Shown: positions 12,094-22,415, counted from the stretch's first letter. The stretch: DNA of 64,000 nt from Allolobophora icterica (GCA_963556255.1 OY744616.1:29413908-29477907), one strand, 5' to 3'. Numbers and translations are program-made. The notes: generated from the sequence alone by a model not told the origin.

Positions 12094-14783
12094 GTATGTA
12101 TGTATGTATGAATGTATGTATGTATGTATGTATGTATGTATGTATGTAGTATGCATGTATGTATGTATGTATGTATGTATGCATGTATGTATGTATGTAT
12201 GTATGTATGTGTGTGTATGTATGTATGTATGTGTGTATGTATGTATGTATGTATGTATGTATGTATGTATGTATGTATGTATGTATGTATGTATGTATGT
12301 ATGTATGTATGCATGTATGAAGACAGTTAATGTAGTTTCAGTTTAACAACACTGTGATAACAAAGATCATTAGCATCACCCTCCTCCTTTATTCAGGCTT
12401 GGGACTGGCACTGTAAATTTTTTATGATTCTTACTCATTGTGGATAAGAAAACGATAATTTAAATAATCTGAAAAAGACACGAATAAAGTAAATATAGAA
12501 CACGGAACAGACCACCATAGATACATACATACATACATACAAGCCACCATATATATGTATTTTTTTACCAGAGATATGTAATTTTTTTACCATAGTTATG
12601 TATTTCTTTATAAGGTGCACTTGTTGACAACCAACGGCATCTCTGCACACTGCTAAGGGGTTTCTCGCAGTACTGGGAGAACCTATAAATCATACTGTAC
12701 GTATACCGGCGCCGCGCCGGGATACGTACGGCGGCATGTTTTGATATCCCGGCGCGGCACCGGGATACGTATTGAAAAGGTTAAAGTCTGACATACAGTA
12801 GAGCGTTGACTCAGGGAGGGAAATTTAAGGGTTCTAGGCTTATGTTCAAACTAATAATGTGGACTGTTATGAGTTTTTAGGTCAAATTTAGTTGAAATGG
12901 ATCTCGACCAACACATTCGTTTAAATTGCAGATCATATTCACGACCTGGAAGCGAACTAGGTTAAATACTTTCCTTCCATGAAGGGTGATGTTATTTGGA
13001 TTCGAAACCCATTCAAAGTAGCCGAAAACCAGCAAAACTTTTGTTAAAGATTATGAACTTCTTATTGAGCTAACGTCGGACTCGCAAGTGAAGCAGACTT
13101 TCACTGAACTTTCATGAATCAATTTCTGGATCGAGCTAATTAATGAAACCCCACTGTAGTGAATTGTGCACTTAACGTGCATCTGCCATATGCCATCTGA
13201 CATGAGAATCTAGCTTTCTAGCATCAAACCATATACAAAAAATGTTACGAGAAAAAAACAAAATCACCGCACACATATTAAAACTTCATGTACTCCCAAT
13301 ATTGTGCTCTATAAGTCTTTGTCTTAAAAACTGTACACTTTAACATTTCATATGAGAAAATAAATTGTTTTAAAAAACTGCTAAGGCCCTATATATATGG
13401 GTGTGTACTGTGCATTTAGTTAGGCCTATGTTAGGCGCTACGTATGCCTCAATACGTTTAGTTCAGGCCGGGGTTCCGCCATAATATGAAAAGATGAGAA
13501 CGGTTCCGTGGCAAAAAAAAGTTTGGGAAACGCTGCCATAGCATAACATCGCAATAACAAAGTCAACATTAGCGGTTTACTTTCATTACACAACAATCCA
13601 TAGCCATGCACATGCGTCGCATATTTTCTTTACTCTGCATTCCACTATACTAGGATTTATCAGACCAGTGTATTCCAACCTGCCATGGGTTCCACGACAC
13701 ATACAGGTGTCGTGAACCTGCTCTCTGGGTGCCGCAGCTAGGTAATATTTGTGCTGCTTTTCTGTCAAGTCATCTGATTATCACTAGGCTTATTAAAGTT
13801 TTAAAACTTAAAGTAGTTTAGAAATAGTTGCAACACTACGGTAAAATTCAAGCAACGTTGCTTGTCATTAAAATAATAAAACTGTAAGAAATGTAAATGA
13901 AATTAAGGCCGGGTACCGTTGACTGAATGACTTTAGAAAGGGTTCCTTGATGTGGACAGATTGGGAATCACTGTATGAGATGGTAAAATGGCAGAGCAGG
14001 GCGGCTTGCATGTATACCCTCTGAAATTCATCCTTTTAGTCAAAGCCACAAAAGTCATAACTTTCTGGCTCGTCTCAAATTATGAATGTAGCCTACATGT
14101 AAATGTACATTTTAAGGCAAACATATAGGAATATCTGAATGTCGCTCAGGAATATTACAATTCAATATTAAAGCCTGAATTACACAAATTAGGCCTAGGC
14201 CCTACTCTCGTCTTGGACAATTAGTCGGTTCAAGAGCCGAATAGCAGGATATGAGCAGCGCGCCTGCAAAACGTTCCTAATTCAACCACAATTGAGATTC
14301 CATTGCTCGCAAAAAGCAGAAGCCTAAGAAGTTCAGTGTAAAACTCGATTGTTCAGAGACAGTTGCATTCTGACTTTAATATTCGGTGCAAAGATTATTT
14401 TTCAGTAAACTAATTTAGTGTGTAGGGATGCACGATTCTAAATCCTGGACCATCCAAACGATAAGGTACTAGGTCCGTCCAGTCTTGCTGCTTGTTCCTC
14501 TGCCGTTGTTTTTCCAGTGTCTTTCGCTTTGAAGCGATCATTGATTGATACCTGTCATAAATTATTATAGAGCATTATAAAGCTTCAATGTAGGATTGCT
14601 TTGATTGCAGTCAGCCTTGCTGAGCCACTAAGGCAAAAATAGGTGTAATTTTTTATATTTCTTTCCTAGAAATAAGCAATCTACTTACGAGTACGCCAAC
14701 GCGATTGTTACCGAATTGAAGATAAGAAAGAGCAATAGAACAAGGAACCGAGATGAGAACAAGTACTTCATAAGCTGAGCCAT
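443..14783 (-). CDS. Receptor-like gene B, 5' part (signal peptide, EMI/EGF-like and Ig-like modules); continues off the left edge
   Basis: Six exons can be joined on the minus strand: 14783-14689, 10031-9906, 8805-8717, 4962-4864, 1035-937 and 736-443. Each has AG and GT boundaries and the codon phases agree at all five junctions (2, 2, 1, 1, 1). The product starts with a cleavable signal peptide, then a cysteine-rich EMI-like stretch ending CAPSWTGRNCD, two EGF-like modules of 99 nt each, and a region roughly half identical by eye to the first visible exon of gene A. This is the ectodomain of a secreted or single-pass membrane protein. By homology to gene A it is probably a receptor with a tyrosine-kinase-like cytoplasmic domain, but that part lies outside the window. 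The introns are filled with piggyBac, hAT and LINE debris. I do not recognise a named orthologue. Confidence 0.72.
937..1035 (-). CDS. Gene B exon 5: EGF-like module
   Basis: A 99-nt phase 1-1 exon with acceptor TTACAG and donor GTCTGT. It encodes VGCASPRKSCYPGTCDSG and then ACKCPPEFTGDNC, a canonical EGF-like cysteine spacing with the C-x-C-P-P-x-F-x-G-x-x-C ending. The length equals that of exon 4, as expected for tandem EGF exons. Confidence 0.8.
1312..3237 (+). mobile_element. piggyBac element, internally deleted
   Basis: TTAA at 1308-1311 and 3238-3241 flank terminal inverted repeats CCCATTTTAGCCCG and CGGGCTAAAACGGG, which match at 13 of 14 positions. TTAA duplication and C3-rich ends are diagnostic of piggyBac. 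A subterminal motif containing CAGTTCCACTTCTGGAAC occurs near both ends (about 1326 and 3088) in the same orientation. The element lies in an intron of gene B, antisense to it. Confidence 0.9.
1737..2983 (+). pseudogene. piggyBac transposase, truncated (DDE domain mostly deleted, frameshifted Cys-rich finger)
   Basis: The reading frame from about 1737 carries an acidic N-terminus, then a piggyBac DDE_Tnp_1_7 N-terminal half. It includes EIRCFLAILLLSGY and, about residues 330-375, the hallmark VDESMAPYYGKHGSKQYI and KPVKFGFKFWCLCD with the first catalytic Asp. After YQGASG (about 2868) the frame lacks the second and third Asp region. The C-terminal cysteine-rich finger reappears in another frame at 2882-2983 (C-x2-C, CAKCNINLHESCF, FHKTH, stop). 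A large internal deletion with frame change therefore makes the protein inactive. The true start is uncertain and an upstream intron is possible. Confidence 0.85.
3242..4140. other. Intron of gene B, no recognisable feature
   Basis: AT-rich sequence between the piggyBac element and a microsatellite. I see no exon, terminal repeat or coding similarity. Confidence 0.5.
4141..4330. repeat. (TATG)n microsatellite
   Basis: Nearly uninterrupted TATG tandem repeat, degenerate after 4270. Open frames across it (His-Thr-Tyr-Ile repeats) are artefacts. Confidence 0.95.
4864..4962 (-). CDS. Gene B exon 4: EGF-like module
   Basis: A 99-nt phase 1-1 exon flanked by TCTTACAG and GTACGC. It encodes ICSPACENGKIC, then HSCRCVTSHGSTC. 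The six cysteines are arranged as in EGF-like repeats, although the last loop is short. Confidence 0.75.
5040..5200. repeat. Degenerate TATG/TATA microsatellite
   Basis: Mixed TATG, CATG and ATAT units in the gene B intron just upstream of the EGF-like exon ending at 4962. Confidence 0.8.
5225..5465 (-). mobile_element. LINE 3' end fragment (CR1/L2-like)
   Basis: The minus strand reads a decayed C-terminal reverse-transcriptase tail (VPGREKNGDLFF, then LFLFRKRFKIALF) followed by a 3' tail resembling the GGCGCTTTATAA tail of the LINE at 16.4 kb. Similarity to other LINE C-termini is by pattern only. Confidence 0.55.
5500..7000. other. Gene B intron, no clear feature
   Basis: I see no exon, terminal repeat pair or coding similarity. 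Short TATA-rich stretches occur at 5515-5560. Confidence 0.4.
7008..7269. mobile_element. hAT-type MITE (TSD GCTTAGAT)
   Basis: Terminal repeats CAGTGCTTTTTTC are exact at both ends, and an exact 8-bp duplication GCTTAGAT lies at 7000-7007 and 7270-7277. The interior is rich in GGAACG/CGTTCC palindromes and has no coding sequence. Confidence 0.92.
7357..8546 (+). mobile_element. hAT-type transposon relic (TSD ATGTAGAC)
   Basis: Ends TAGGGAATGTAAACCC and GGGTTTGCATTCCCTA are inverted with one mismatch. The 8-bp duplication ATGTAGAC (7349-7356, 8547-8554) is exact. CCCGGGT palindromes lie just inside both ends. It contains a decayed BED-finger coding stretch. Confidence 0.88.
8166..8360 (+). 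pseudogene. BED-type zinc finger remnant of a hAT transposase
   Basis: The + frame from 8166 reads SGVWEHFVRDSVGQMAQC, then LCKSKL and FGCSTRSM, and after a frame break LLKHKD. The pattern VW-x-HF...C-x2-C...ST...H is a BED finger, the DNA-binding module at the N-terminus of many hAT transposases. No catalytic domain is left. Confidence 0.6.
8717..8805 (-). CDS. Gene B exon 3: end of EMI-like, cysteine-rich module
   Basis: An 89-nt exon with acceptor GATTTTAG and donor GTAAGG, entering in phase 2 and leaving in phase 1, exactly what its neighbours need. It encodes CPRCNTVYF, then TRTRCAPSWTGRNCDI. The C-x-P-x-W-x-G-x-x-C ending is typical of EMI domains that precede EGF repeats. Confidence 0.65.
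8860..9720. other. Gene B intron, no clear feature
   Basis: Unique-looking sequence. The short motif CACGTGATCAATG occurs twice (about 9343 and 9389) inside a 50-bp imperfect direct repeat. No coding similarity is seen. Confidence 0.4.
9724..9816. repeat. TATG-type microsatellite
   Basis: Short degenerate TATG/TACA repeat in the gene B intron. Confidence 0.8.
9906..10031 (-). CDS. Gene B exon 2: cysteine-containing N-terminal ectodomain
   Basis: A 126-nt exon with acceptor TTTCCAG and donor GTAAGT, phase 2 on both sides. It continues the frame of the signal-peptide exon and encodes YDTDYVQRERSDC, then DEPCGHECTSILWGLYEDC. The five cysteines suggest a disulphide-bonded N-terminal module, possibly the start of an EMI-like domain. 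Confidence 0.65.
10213..10367. repeat. TATG-type microsatellite
   Basis: Degenerate TATG repeat with TACA turns, so short hairpins are possible. Confidence 0.85.
10690..11262. repeat. Long interrupted TATG/TACA microsatellite
   Basis: About 570 bp of TATG units broken by TACATACATG turns and TGTG units. Two inner blocks of about 110 bp (around 10930-11040 and 11065-11155) are near-identical, so the tract has grown partly by block duplication. Overlapping open frames on both strands are artefacts. Confidence 0.95.
11969..12317. repeat. (TATG)n microsatellite inside the hAT element
   Basis: About 350 bp of nearly pure TATG units with occasional CATG, GTGT and TAGTATG interruptions. Confidence 0.97.
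12700..12775. repeat. GC-rich palindrome cluster in an AT-rich element
   Basis: Two adjacent imperfect palindromes built on CCGGCGCCGCGCCGGGATACG and TATCCCGG...CCGGGATA, about 75 bp in total, each able to form a hairpin. Function unknown. Confidence 0.6.
13666..13973. mobile_element. hAT-type MITE, older copy
   Basis: Ends CAGTGTATTCCAACCTG and CAGATTGGGAATCACTG are imperfectly inverted. Flanks TATCAGAC and TATGAGAT agree at 6 of 8 positions, as expected of an aged target duplication. Confidence 0.75.
14689..14783 (-). CDS. Gene B exon 1: start codon and signal peptide
   Basis: ATG at 14783-14781 opens a hydrophobic leader (MAQLMK, then YLFSSRFLVLLLFLIF) with small residues near ALA-YS before the donor GTAAGT. 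This is a classic signal peptide. A 3' splice-like AG lies 5' of it near 14850, so an upstream non-coding exon is possible. The long AT/TG microsatellite at 14916-15127 lies about 130 bp upstream of the start codon and may sit in or next to the promoter. Confidence 0.65.
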
Positions 14784-14913
14784 TACTGACAAGCAACCTC
14801 GTTCCACAGACAGAGATGTTGATGCCGCTGAAGATGCTCAACATCAACTGCGTGGCTGCAGATACCGCAATTTGTATACACGCAGGCGCACAAGTGACAT
14901 GATTCATGATGCT

Positions 14914-15127
<214 letters not shown>

Positions 15128-15640
15128 ACACTGTGACAGTGTGTGTATATGTATAAATTGTCAATAGAATACATTAACAATGGCATGAAATCCAATGCTC
15201 TAGGTAACCAGAATGTACATATTTTGCTAATTGTTACTAATTAACAACTGGCAGTGGTATGTATCTATACTTATATATAGGCCTATATTGCAAAGATTGG
15301 TAAAGTTTGCTTGTAAGATGACGAAGCGGATGAGCTTGTGTTTCATTGCTATTACACAAGGAAGTCCTTTGTAAGATCCCTGTTTTATTTCATCGTGAAT
15401 CGCCGAAGTCGAACACACAAAAATTTAAGCATGGTATTAACCAACGTTAGCAACCGTGGTTTAATCGGGTTGTGCGCTGAACATGTAATCGAAAGGTCTC
15501 AGTTTCGCACTTTTTGCTGAATGAACTGCGTGTATAAAATTGTATAACGACCATAGGCAAAAAGGGCTTCTGTCACCAATTCGGTGACAGCGTTAGCTGG
15601 GCAGTGGGACATGGTAGCCGATTAGTCAAGCGCTCACCAG

Positions 15641-15917
15641 CATGGGCGTCCGGAGGGGGACATAAGGGTAGCATTTGCGCCCTCTGGATTTTGCAAATGT
15701 TTTATAAAAATAAAATCTTTTGATTATTATGATTATTACAACAGTCCCAATGCGATTTTCAATGTAAACACAGTTAATTATTTAGGTAAAGTCCTTGCTC
15801 ATTATTTTCAATTTTTCTATGCAAATTATTTTCTCTGCAATAACGTCATTTTGCCCCCTCCCAATTTTTCACCCTAAAAATGTTGCGCCCCCTAAAAAAT
15901 TCCTGCAGACGCCCATG
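15641..15917 (+). mobile_element. MITE, hAT-like (family also at 27.24-27.47 kb)
   Basis: Ends CATGGGCGTC and GACGCCCATG are inverted. Flanks CTCACCAG and CTCACCTT share 6 of 8 positions. The interior (TGATTATTATGATTATTACAAC...) matches the reverse complement of 27236-27470. Confidence 0.75.
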
Positions 15918-16494
15918 CTCACCTTGTAATATAATGGATGGTAAAACAGAAAGTCGTTGAGCTGTTTATTTGTAAAAAAAATGGAACGCGTCGCAGTTTC
16001 CAGAAATGTCTGAAAAGCGCGTCGCAACATTAACCCATGTTGCCTCATTTCAAAATACAGCAGGACATCAGAAAATTTTTAAATAACTAGGACGATGGCC
16101 ATTTCAAGAAAAACCCAAAGAAAAAAGCAGATTACCTGAGAAATGCATGGAGCTTCTCTGCCACTTGCTACAACTATTCCACCTCGAACAATGCTACGGT
16201 ATACGTATACTTCCATTAGTTAATTGTTTCGTTAGTCCTAAGCAGAGATGTTGTAGGCCTACTTGTTACATGTAGTCTACTCGAGTACAACTTGAGTACA
16301 GTTTTTAAATACTTGTACTCGTACTTAATACCTAAGTACATGTACTTTTACTCGATGCGTTACATGTATTGTATTGTATCTATAAATTTATAAAGCGCCT
16401 CTCGCAGAATAACTATTCTCAGCACAGATGCCCCGGGGAAACAAAATGCCTTTAGGAAACGTGAGACCGCTGAGGAAAAGCCAGTCATTAGTTT

Positions 16495-18051
16495 CAGTGG
16501 CGGCGCGTGGGGGGTGCAAGGGGGTGCGGTCGCACCGGGCGGCCACTTGAGGGGGGCGGCACTTTGGCAACCTGAATATTTTTCGACGAGTCAGTTATTG
16601 ATTCGTGCGGTAGGCCTATACTTTTTATGTAACTGGCTTCACCAATACTTGCTAAACAGGAGTCATATCACAAAAATACGGTAATAGCAACCTCAACCCA
16701 AAACATCCATTTTATTTCATTACTAAATTCGCTGATGATATCTACCTTCTTATTGGCTCATCTCACATAGATACCGCTCAAAGAGAATTAACCCATATCT
16801 CCTCATGGGCTAATAGTAATAACCTAATAGTAATAACCTTCGCCTAAACCCCCACAAAACAAGTGAACTAATAATTTTTGCTAGAGGAAAATGATATCCT
16901 TCTATTCCCCCCATCATTCCAGGAGTAATCAGGGTCACTTCTTTGCGAGTCTAGGAATAATAATTTGCTCTGACCTTGAAACGAATGTTCACCTTGATAA
17001 AGTTCTATCTACCTCTTCATCGTCACTCCATGCACTCCTAGTCCTTCTTCCCACGGCTTTTCACCTCATGTCTTGCTGAATATAGCAAGGCCACCGTCAT
17101 AGCTTCTCTGATCTATGCTTCCCCGGCCTGGTGGAGTTATACCCAGGTAGGAGACAGAGAGAGGGTTGAAACACTGCTGAGGAAAATGCGACGTTCTGGC
17201 CTACTTTCCCAATCCATTTAATGCGCTTCTGAATTGGCAAAACAGATGAATGCCTCCTTAATGCTGCCATTACAAAACCCGGCCATATTCTGAGACCTTA
17301 TTTTCCACCTGATCGCAAAATCTCTCATAACCTCCGGCGATGGGCTCATAATTTAAGACTACCTGATAAAATGATAAACATTTTCTCCCGTATGCTCTAT
17401 AAAAACACTTATTAGCAATTAACTATTAATTTTTAGCACTATACTGTTTTTCTTTTATATGCATACTTCATTTTAAAATTCATTAATCTGTTTAGCCTCT
17501 TTCATTGACTGTTATCTGATTTATCATCACTTATGTGGTCACCGTGGTGTTTCGTTTGGAGTTATTACGCGAATCGTTGCTAAATGAAACTTTAATATCA
17601 TAATTCAGTGAACTGTAAATATTCACTGTTCATGTGAGCGTCAAGGGATTTCTTAGTTTTGAAATTGATTTAGTTAATTTTGGCCTAGTTTTTTTTAGAA
17701 ATAATGAGTGCGCTTGATTATATTGGTAATATGGCATTGCCACTCCACTAGCAGTATGGCAACGCCGTGAGCGATAATATGGGTGGCGTTTGCTTTACTT
17801 TTCTATTAGAAAACTAAGTCCAGTAGGCCTAAGAAATATTACACGAACGCTAGTAGCGGAGCTGCATATTCTGCTACTGTGCTCTGTACTAGGCTACTAA
17901 TGGCTAAGGCTACCGTATCGGTACTAACTACTTTCACACACAACACAGACAAAATTAAACTACGCTACTATACAGGCCTGCCGCCTTACTGGGGTGTGGG
18001 GGGCACACTGCTGCCTTGCACCACCTTTGAGAAATCCACGCGCCGCCACTG
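16495..18051. mobile_element. hAT-type element inserted in the LINE (TSD ATTAGTTT)
   Basis: Perfect 16-bp inverted ends CAGTGGCGGCGCGTGG and exact 8-bp duplication ATTAGTTT at 16487-16494 and 18052-18059. Removing it rejoins the LINE 3' region with its body. No transposase is visible; it carries a LINE fragment instead. Confidence 0.93.
16720..17415 (+). pseudogene. LINE reverse-transcriptase fragment inside the hAT element
   Basis: Plus-strand reading with frame changes gives YLLIGSSHIDTAQREL, then LDKVLSTSSSSLHAL, AWWSYTQVGDRERVE, MRRSGLL and LRRWAHNLRLPDK. This is the palm-to-thumb and C-terminal part of a non-LTR reverse transcriptase, opposite in orientation to the surrounding LINE. Confidence 0.65.
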
Positions 18052-19439
18052 ATTAGTTTGGCTCTGAGTACAGAGGGAAGGTCATTCCAGATCGTGGACC
18101 CCACAACAGCAAACGCCCGGTGCTGGGCCAAAGCAGTTTTACCCCTGGGAACAATAAGATCAAGCCGATTTACAGAGCGCAATGAGCGAGAAAAAGATGC
18201 AGATAGTGGTTTTCGCAGATAGTTCGAGAGATATTTCGGAGCAGTACGCTGCTGAGATTTAGAGACAAGGAAGAGGATCTTATAACGGATGCGTGCAGCA
18301 ATAGGGAGCCAGTGAAGGACATCAAGCATGTAAGTAGAGATATGGGCAAACCGGGGGAGTCGAGCGATGAGCCTAGCAGAAGCATTTAGAACAGATTGAA
18401 AGGGAGAGACGCTGTTTGGAGAGACTCTTGAGGAGCGAGTTGCAGTAGTCCAAGCGTGAACAGACAAATGCATGAACTATGGTGGTAAAGACAGAAGGCG
18501 AGGCAGAGCGAGCGTCTGATGGCCCTGAGCCGCCTCAGTTGAAAGAAGCAGGAGCGAATCATGTTGGAGATATGCTCTGTGAATGTGAGGGAGGAGTCAA
18601 GTGTCACACCCAAGTCGCGGACGGTGGAATATTAGGTTTTAGCAGGAAATTTCTCAGTCAGCAATGGAAATTTGAGTTTAGCAAGCTGCTGTCTAGTCCC
18701 AAACCAGATCAATTGAGTCTTAGCAGTGTTTAGGCAAAGACAGTTAGTCGATATCCAGTAGTGAAGGTCAGAGACCAGATGGTCAATGGAGCAAACAAGG
18801 GAGAGTTGATCAGTTGATGGACCATGTACAAAAGCCTGAGCATCATCTGCATAAAGATGGCCATTTGCCTCATGTTTAGTAAATATAGACGGGATATCAG
18901 CAGTGAAGAAGATGTATAGAATGAGACCGAGCACTGAGCCCGGGGGAACACTTAATTCAACCTGTCCATTGAGTCCTGGTGTCACCGAGGACAACCAACT
19001 GTGAGCGGTCAGAGAGGTATGATTTAAACCGAAGAAAAGGAACACCAGAAAGGCCACAGGACAGTTCCAGTCGCTGAAGCAGGATCTCATGGTTAACCAT
19101 GTCAAACGCAGATGAGACATCATAAAGGGCCAGGAGAGAGATGAGAGTGATCAATAGCTGTATCAGACAGTAGGGATTACAGAGCAGTTTCGGTGGAATG
19201 GTGGCCCCTGAAGCCAGATTGGGCAGCCGATAGAAGCCCAGCTTGTTTAAAGTAAGGGAGTAGCTGAAGTGAAACTAGTCTTTCAAGGGTCTTTGAGAGG
19301 AAAGAAAGATGGGAAATGGGCCGGTAATTTTGACAGGCATTTTGGTCAAAGTTTTGCTTTTTCAAGGTTGGCAAAACAATAGATCGTTTTTTGGGAAGCA
19401 GGTAGATAACCGTTAGAAAGCGACCTGTTAAATATATAA

Positions 19440-20640
19440 GCTAGAAATGGAGGTATATCGTCTAAAATGTTCACCAAAATAAATGGAGGAAGATTTTTGT
19501 TTGATGATGCACAATACATGTATAATCACACTAGTACAACTCAGAGGGATGGAAGCCACCCCGCGGTGTGCAATGAAGTCTTAACTGGGGTCCTCCGAAA
19601 GACTAGGGGATTGAACCCAACCCCCGACAATTCTCACCCTGTATATATAGACATAAACCAAGAAATTTAGATTGCAGAATTAATTTATCGTCAATAGAGA
19701 GTTTTAGGCATGTAGGCCTATACATTATGGGAGGAGTTTTTTGTGGAACGAAACAAACGTATTGGTCTCAAATATAAAAATTGAAATAACCTACAGTGGA
19801 GGTCCGCGTCCGATTGTCAATTTATCAGATAGACCAGAGACAAGAGGCAGAGTTGGTTCTGGAGTTAAGGTGCAATGTGGGATATGGCTCGGTTGGAGAA
19901 CTTGAGTCGAGTAGTGAGTGACTTTGGGACGGGAAAGAGTGAGGTCGGAGGATTAAACGATGCTAAGGAAGACCAACACAACAAGTTGCAGAGAAGATCT
20001 AAAATCTGACGCCATAATTCAAGGCGTCTCCTTGTATGATCTATCAACAACGGAAACGATGCAGTCGAAACTAAGAATGCAGTGCCGCTGAAGTTTTAGG
20101 CCTATTAAATAGATTTTTCACGAGGAAGAATTACGTTGATAGCAGCATGCATGTCAGTAAATATAAGTCCACTCGTATAGGCCGGCTGAAATACTGCTGC
20201 ATACATGCGCCATTATATTTCTCTGTAGGCCCTATATGTTATATATAGACCTACAATGCTCTAAGTAAAAGTGTGATGCACCGGCCTTTATATTATAAAC
20301 TTCAGTTTGACAATTACATTGAACACAGTCACATCTGACCATGGGCCATGGGCCTTTACAGATGGCTACATCTGTCCCGTCATATGCCAGTAACATTATT
20401 TAATTACCCCTTCCTCTGTGTCTTCTGTGGATTTCCAGTTTTGTGGAAAGAAAGCAGTATGAAAACTATACCACTTCATTCGTACAATATGCGCTGACAG
20501 TTGCCATTGCAACGCACCATAGAAGTGTTGCTACTGATGACGCTGTATAAATTTTCGTAATTACAATTACACTGATACACAATCACTCCTGACCATGGAC
20601 CTTTACCAGCTATGTCTTACGAGTATTTTCTTAATTATCG
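19440..20640. other. No clear gene; short repeated block
   Basis: No coding similarity is seen. A block containing CTGACCATGGGCC...TTTAC near 20300-20360 recurs imperfectly at 20555-20605, and a relative is at 25640-25670, suggesting remnants of one dispersed repeat. Confidence 0.45.
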
Positions 20641-20649
20641 GTTTTCCTT

Positions 20650-20852
20650 GCAATTAGTTCTTATAGTAAAGCAGCGAGCCAGAATCTTTAGGGTCCCGTC
20701 GACCCTGCATGACGAAAAGGTTCTGCGACCAAGCAGCCAGGTAATAACGAAGCCTTCTCTGCACAAAAGTTGGTGGCTTGAAAGTTTCCAGTTGATCCCC
20801 TGACCTTATGGTTGATAGTTCTGCACGCTAACCACTAGACCATCGAGCAACA
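20650..20852 (-). mobile_element. tRNA-derived SINE-like element
   Basis: The minus strand begins GCTCGATGGTCTAGTGGTTA, resembling a pol III A box from a tRNA head. The B-box region is degenerate. The body matches 31990-32110 over about 100 bp, so this is a repeat family. Confidence 0.5.
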
Positions 20853-21131
20853 ACTTTCAGTAACGAAAAAAATATAAGCTTTCAGTAACGAAACAAAATA
20901 CATATTGTGATTATGGTTTAATCGGTTTCCTTGCAATCACGCATTTAGGCCTACTGTTGCTATTAAACATACGAGTTTAAAGTTCTTGTAAACATCAAAC
21001 ATTCAGCGGGTGGTGGATCTCATCTGATAAATTCATTGAAAAATGAGCAGGGTTAGGCTATACGCTGGCTACAGAAAAATATATGTACTAAATATACATT
21101 TACATTGTTTCCTTAACTCTCTGTCTGGCCG

Positions 21132-21271
<140 letters not shown>

Positions 21272-21559
21272 TCTCCCTCTTTTCCTTCCTCTGTCTTCTG
21301 TTAGAAAAATGCACAGTTGTTTTGTATTTCTGCAAACAGTCTCATTTTAGTCTCCAATTTATTTGTATTATTGGGTCGATGGTACAGTTTTGGAGCAGAG
21401 GTCCGTCCCCTTCTCTCAAAACCAAAGTAGCCATGAATGTGACTTCAATATGGACTCTTACTCTTACTGGTTCTTTTTCTTCCTCTTTTTAGACTACTCT
21501 TAGTTTGAATACTGTAACTCTGAACTATGAAGTTCACCAAACTGCCGTAATGATCCAAA

Positions 21560-22415
21560 CGAGAAGAGCGTTTCGACAACCTATATAGATCTTAGGGCAG
21601 CCTTTGATTCTGTTGATGGAAATGACAAATGAAGGCTACTCCTGTGTCAGGGAGTGCCCGACCAGATCATTGGCTTGATGCGGAATTTGTATACGGCCAC
21701 ACAGTTTGAATAACTCACTTTCCTAGTTCTTTGTATTCACCACTAATTATAATACAATATGCATCGATTATGTAACATCAGAATGGAATCGGATGGATAC
21801 TGGAATGCGACAGGGGGTGTAGAATGACTCCAGGTTTGTTCCTATGCCCAATGGATAAGGTAATTAAGGAAACAGTGCAGCAGGTTCAACCACGTGCTCA
21901 TTTTGGGTAACAGTGGTTCTCTGATCTGGACAACACCGATGATGTGGCTGTCCTTTGCAAGATGCTTGAAATCCTGGTCCTGTGCTTGGAGTTAATGGAC
22001 CAAAAAGCACATACATTCCAACTCGAGATCAACAACTGGGCGAAACAAAAATCCAGACTATACAGTAGACCCATGTCCAATATCGGGTCATGTGTAGGTG
22101 GCGGAAAACCAGGTAGAGCTGGTTCGCGAATTTCCCTACTTTGGCTCACACATCGAGGCTGATGGTGGCAGTGGACCCGAAGTTAGGCGGCGCGTAGCCA
22201 TCGGCCGGGATTTCATGCGCAGCCTTCAACAAGAAACATGGAACACCAACATCCGGGTCCGCAAGCAACTCCGCCTGTTTAAGGCATATATACTGCCCGA
22301 CCTCCTGTATGGAGCTGAGATCTGGCCGCTTACCAAGGATCTGGAGACGAAGCTCGATGCCTTCCAAAGGTGGTGCCTCAGAAAGATACTGCGCATTCCC
22401 TACACAGCGCATTGA
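21560..22415 (+). pseudogene. Non-LTR retrotransposon reverse-transcriptase fragment
   Basis: The plus strand reads, with frameshifts, DLRAAFDSVDGN, GVPDQIIGLMRNLYTAT, a decayed catalytic region, then an open stretch with VELVREFPYFGSHIEADGG, RKQLRLFKAYILPDLLYGAE and FQRWCLRKILRI. This is the typical C-terminal half of a LINE reverse transcriptase. Both ends are truncated. Confidence 0.7.

Larger units (their letters stand above)
11485..13535. mobile_element. hAT-type non-autonomous element, 2.05 kb (TSD CCATAGCA)
   Basis: Ends CAGCGTTTCCCAAA and TTTGGGAAACGCTG are perfect inverted repeats. The 8-bp duplication CCATAGCA is exact (11477-11484, 13536-13543). GGTTCCGCGG-type motifs are clustered near both ends. 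No transposase is readable. Confidence 0.93.
16385..19440 (-). mobile_element. CR1/L2-like LINE, 5' truncated, split by a hAT element
   Basis: The minus strand reads, with several frameshifts and stops, reverse-transcriptase blocks in order: NYRPISHLSFLSKTLER (about 19300), DVSSAFDMVNHEILL (about 19110), VPPGSVLGLILY (about 18930), LYADDAQ, the YxDD catalytic motif (about 18855), then LVPRGKTALAQHRAF and WNDLP (about 18100). The 3' tail GAGAGGCGCTTTATAAAT lies at about 16390-16410 beyond the inserted element. The order and the C-terminal motif fit the CR1/L2 group. It is a pseudogene. Confidence 0.8.
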
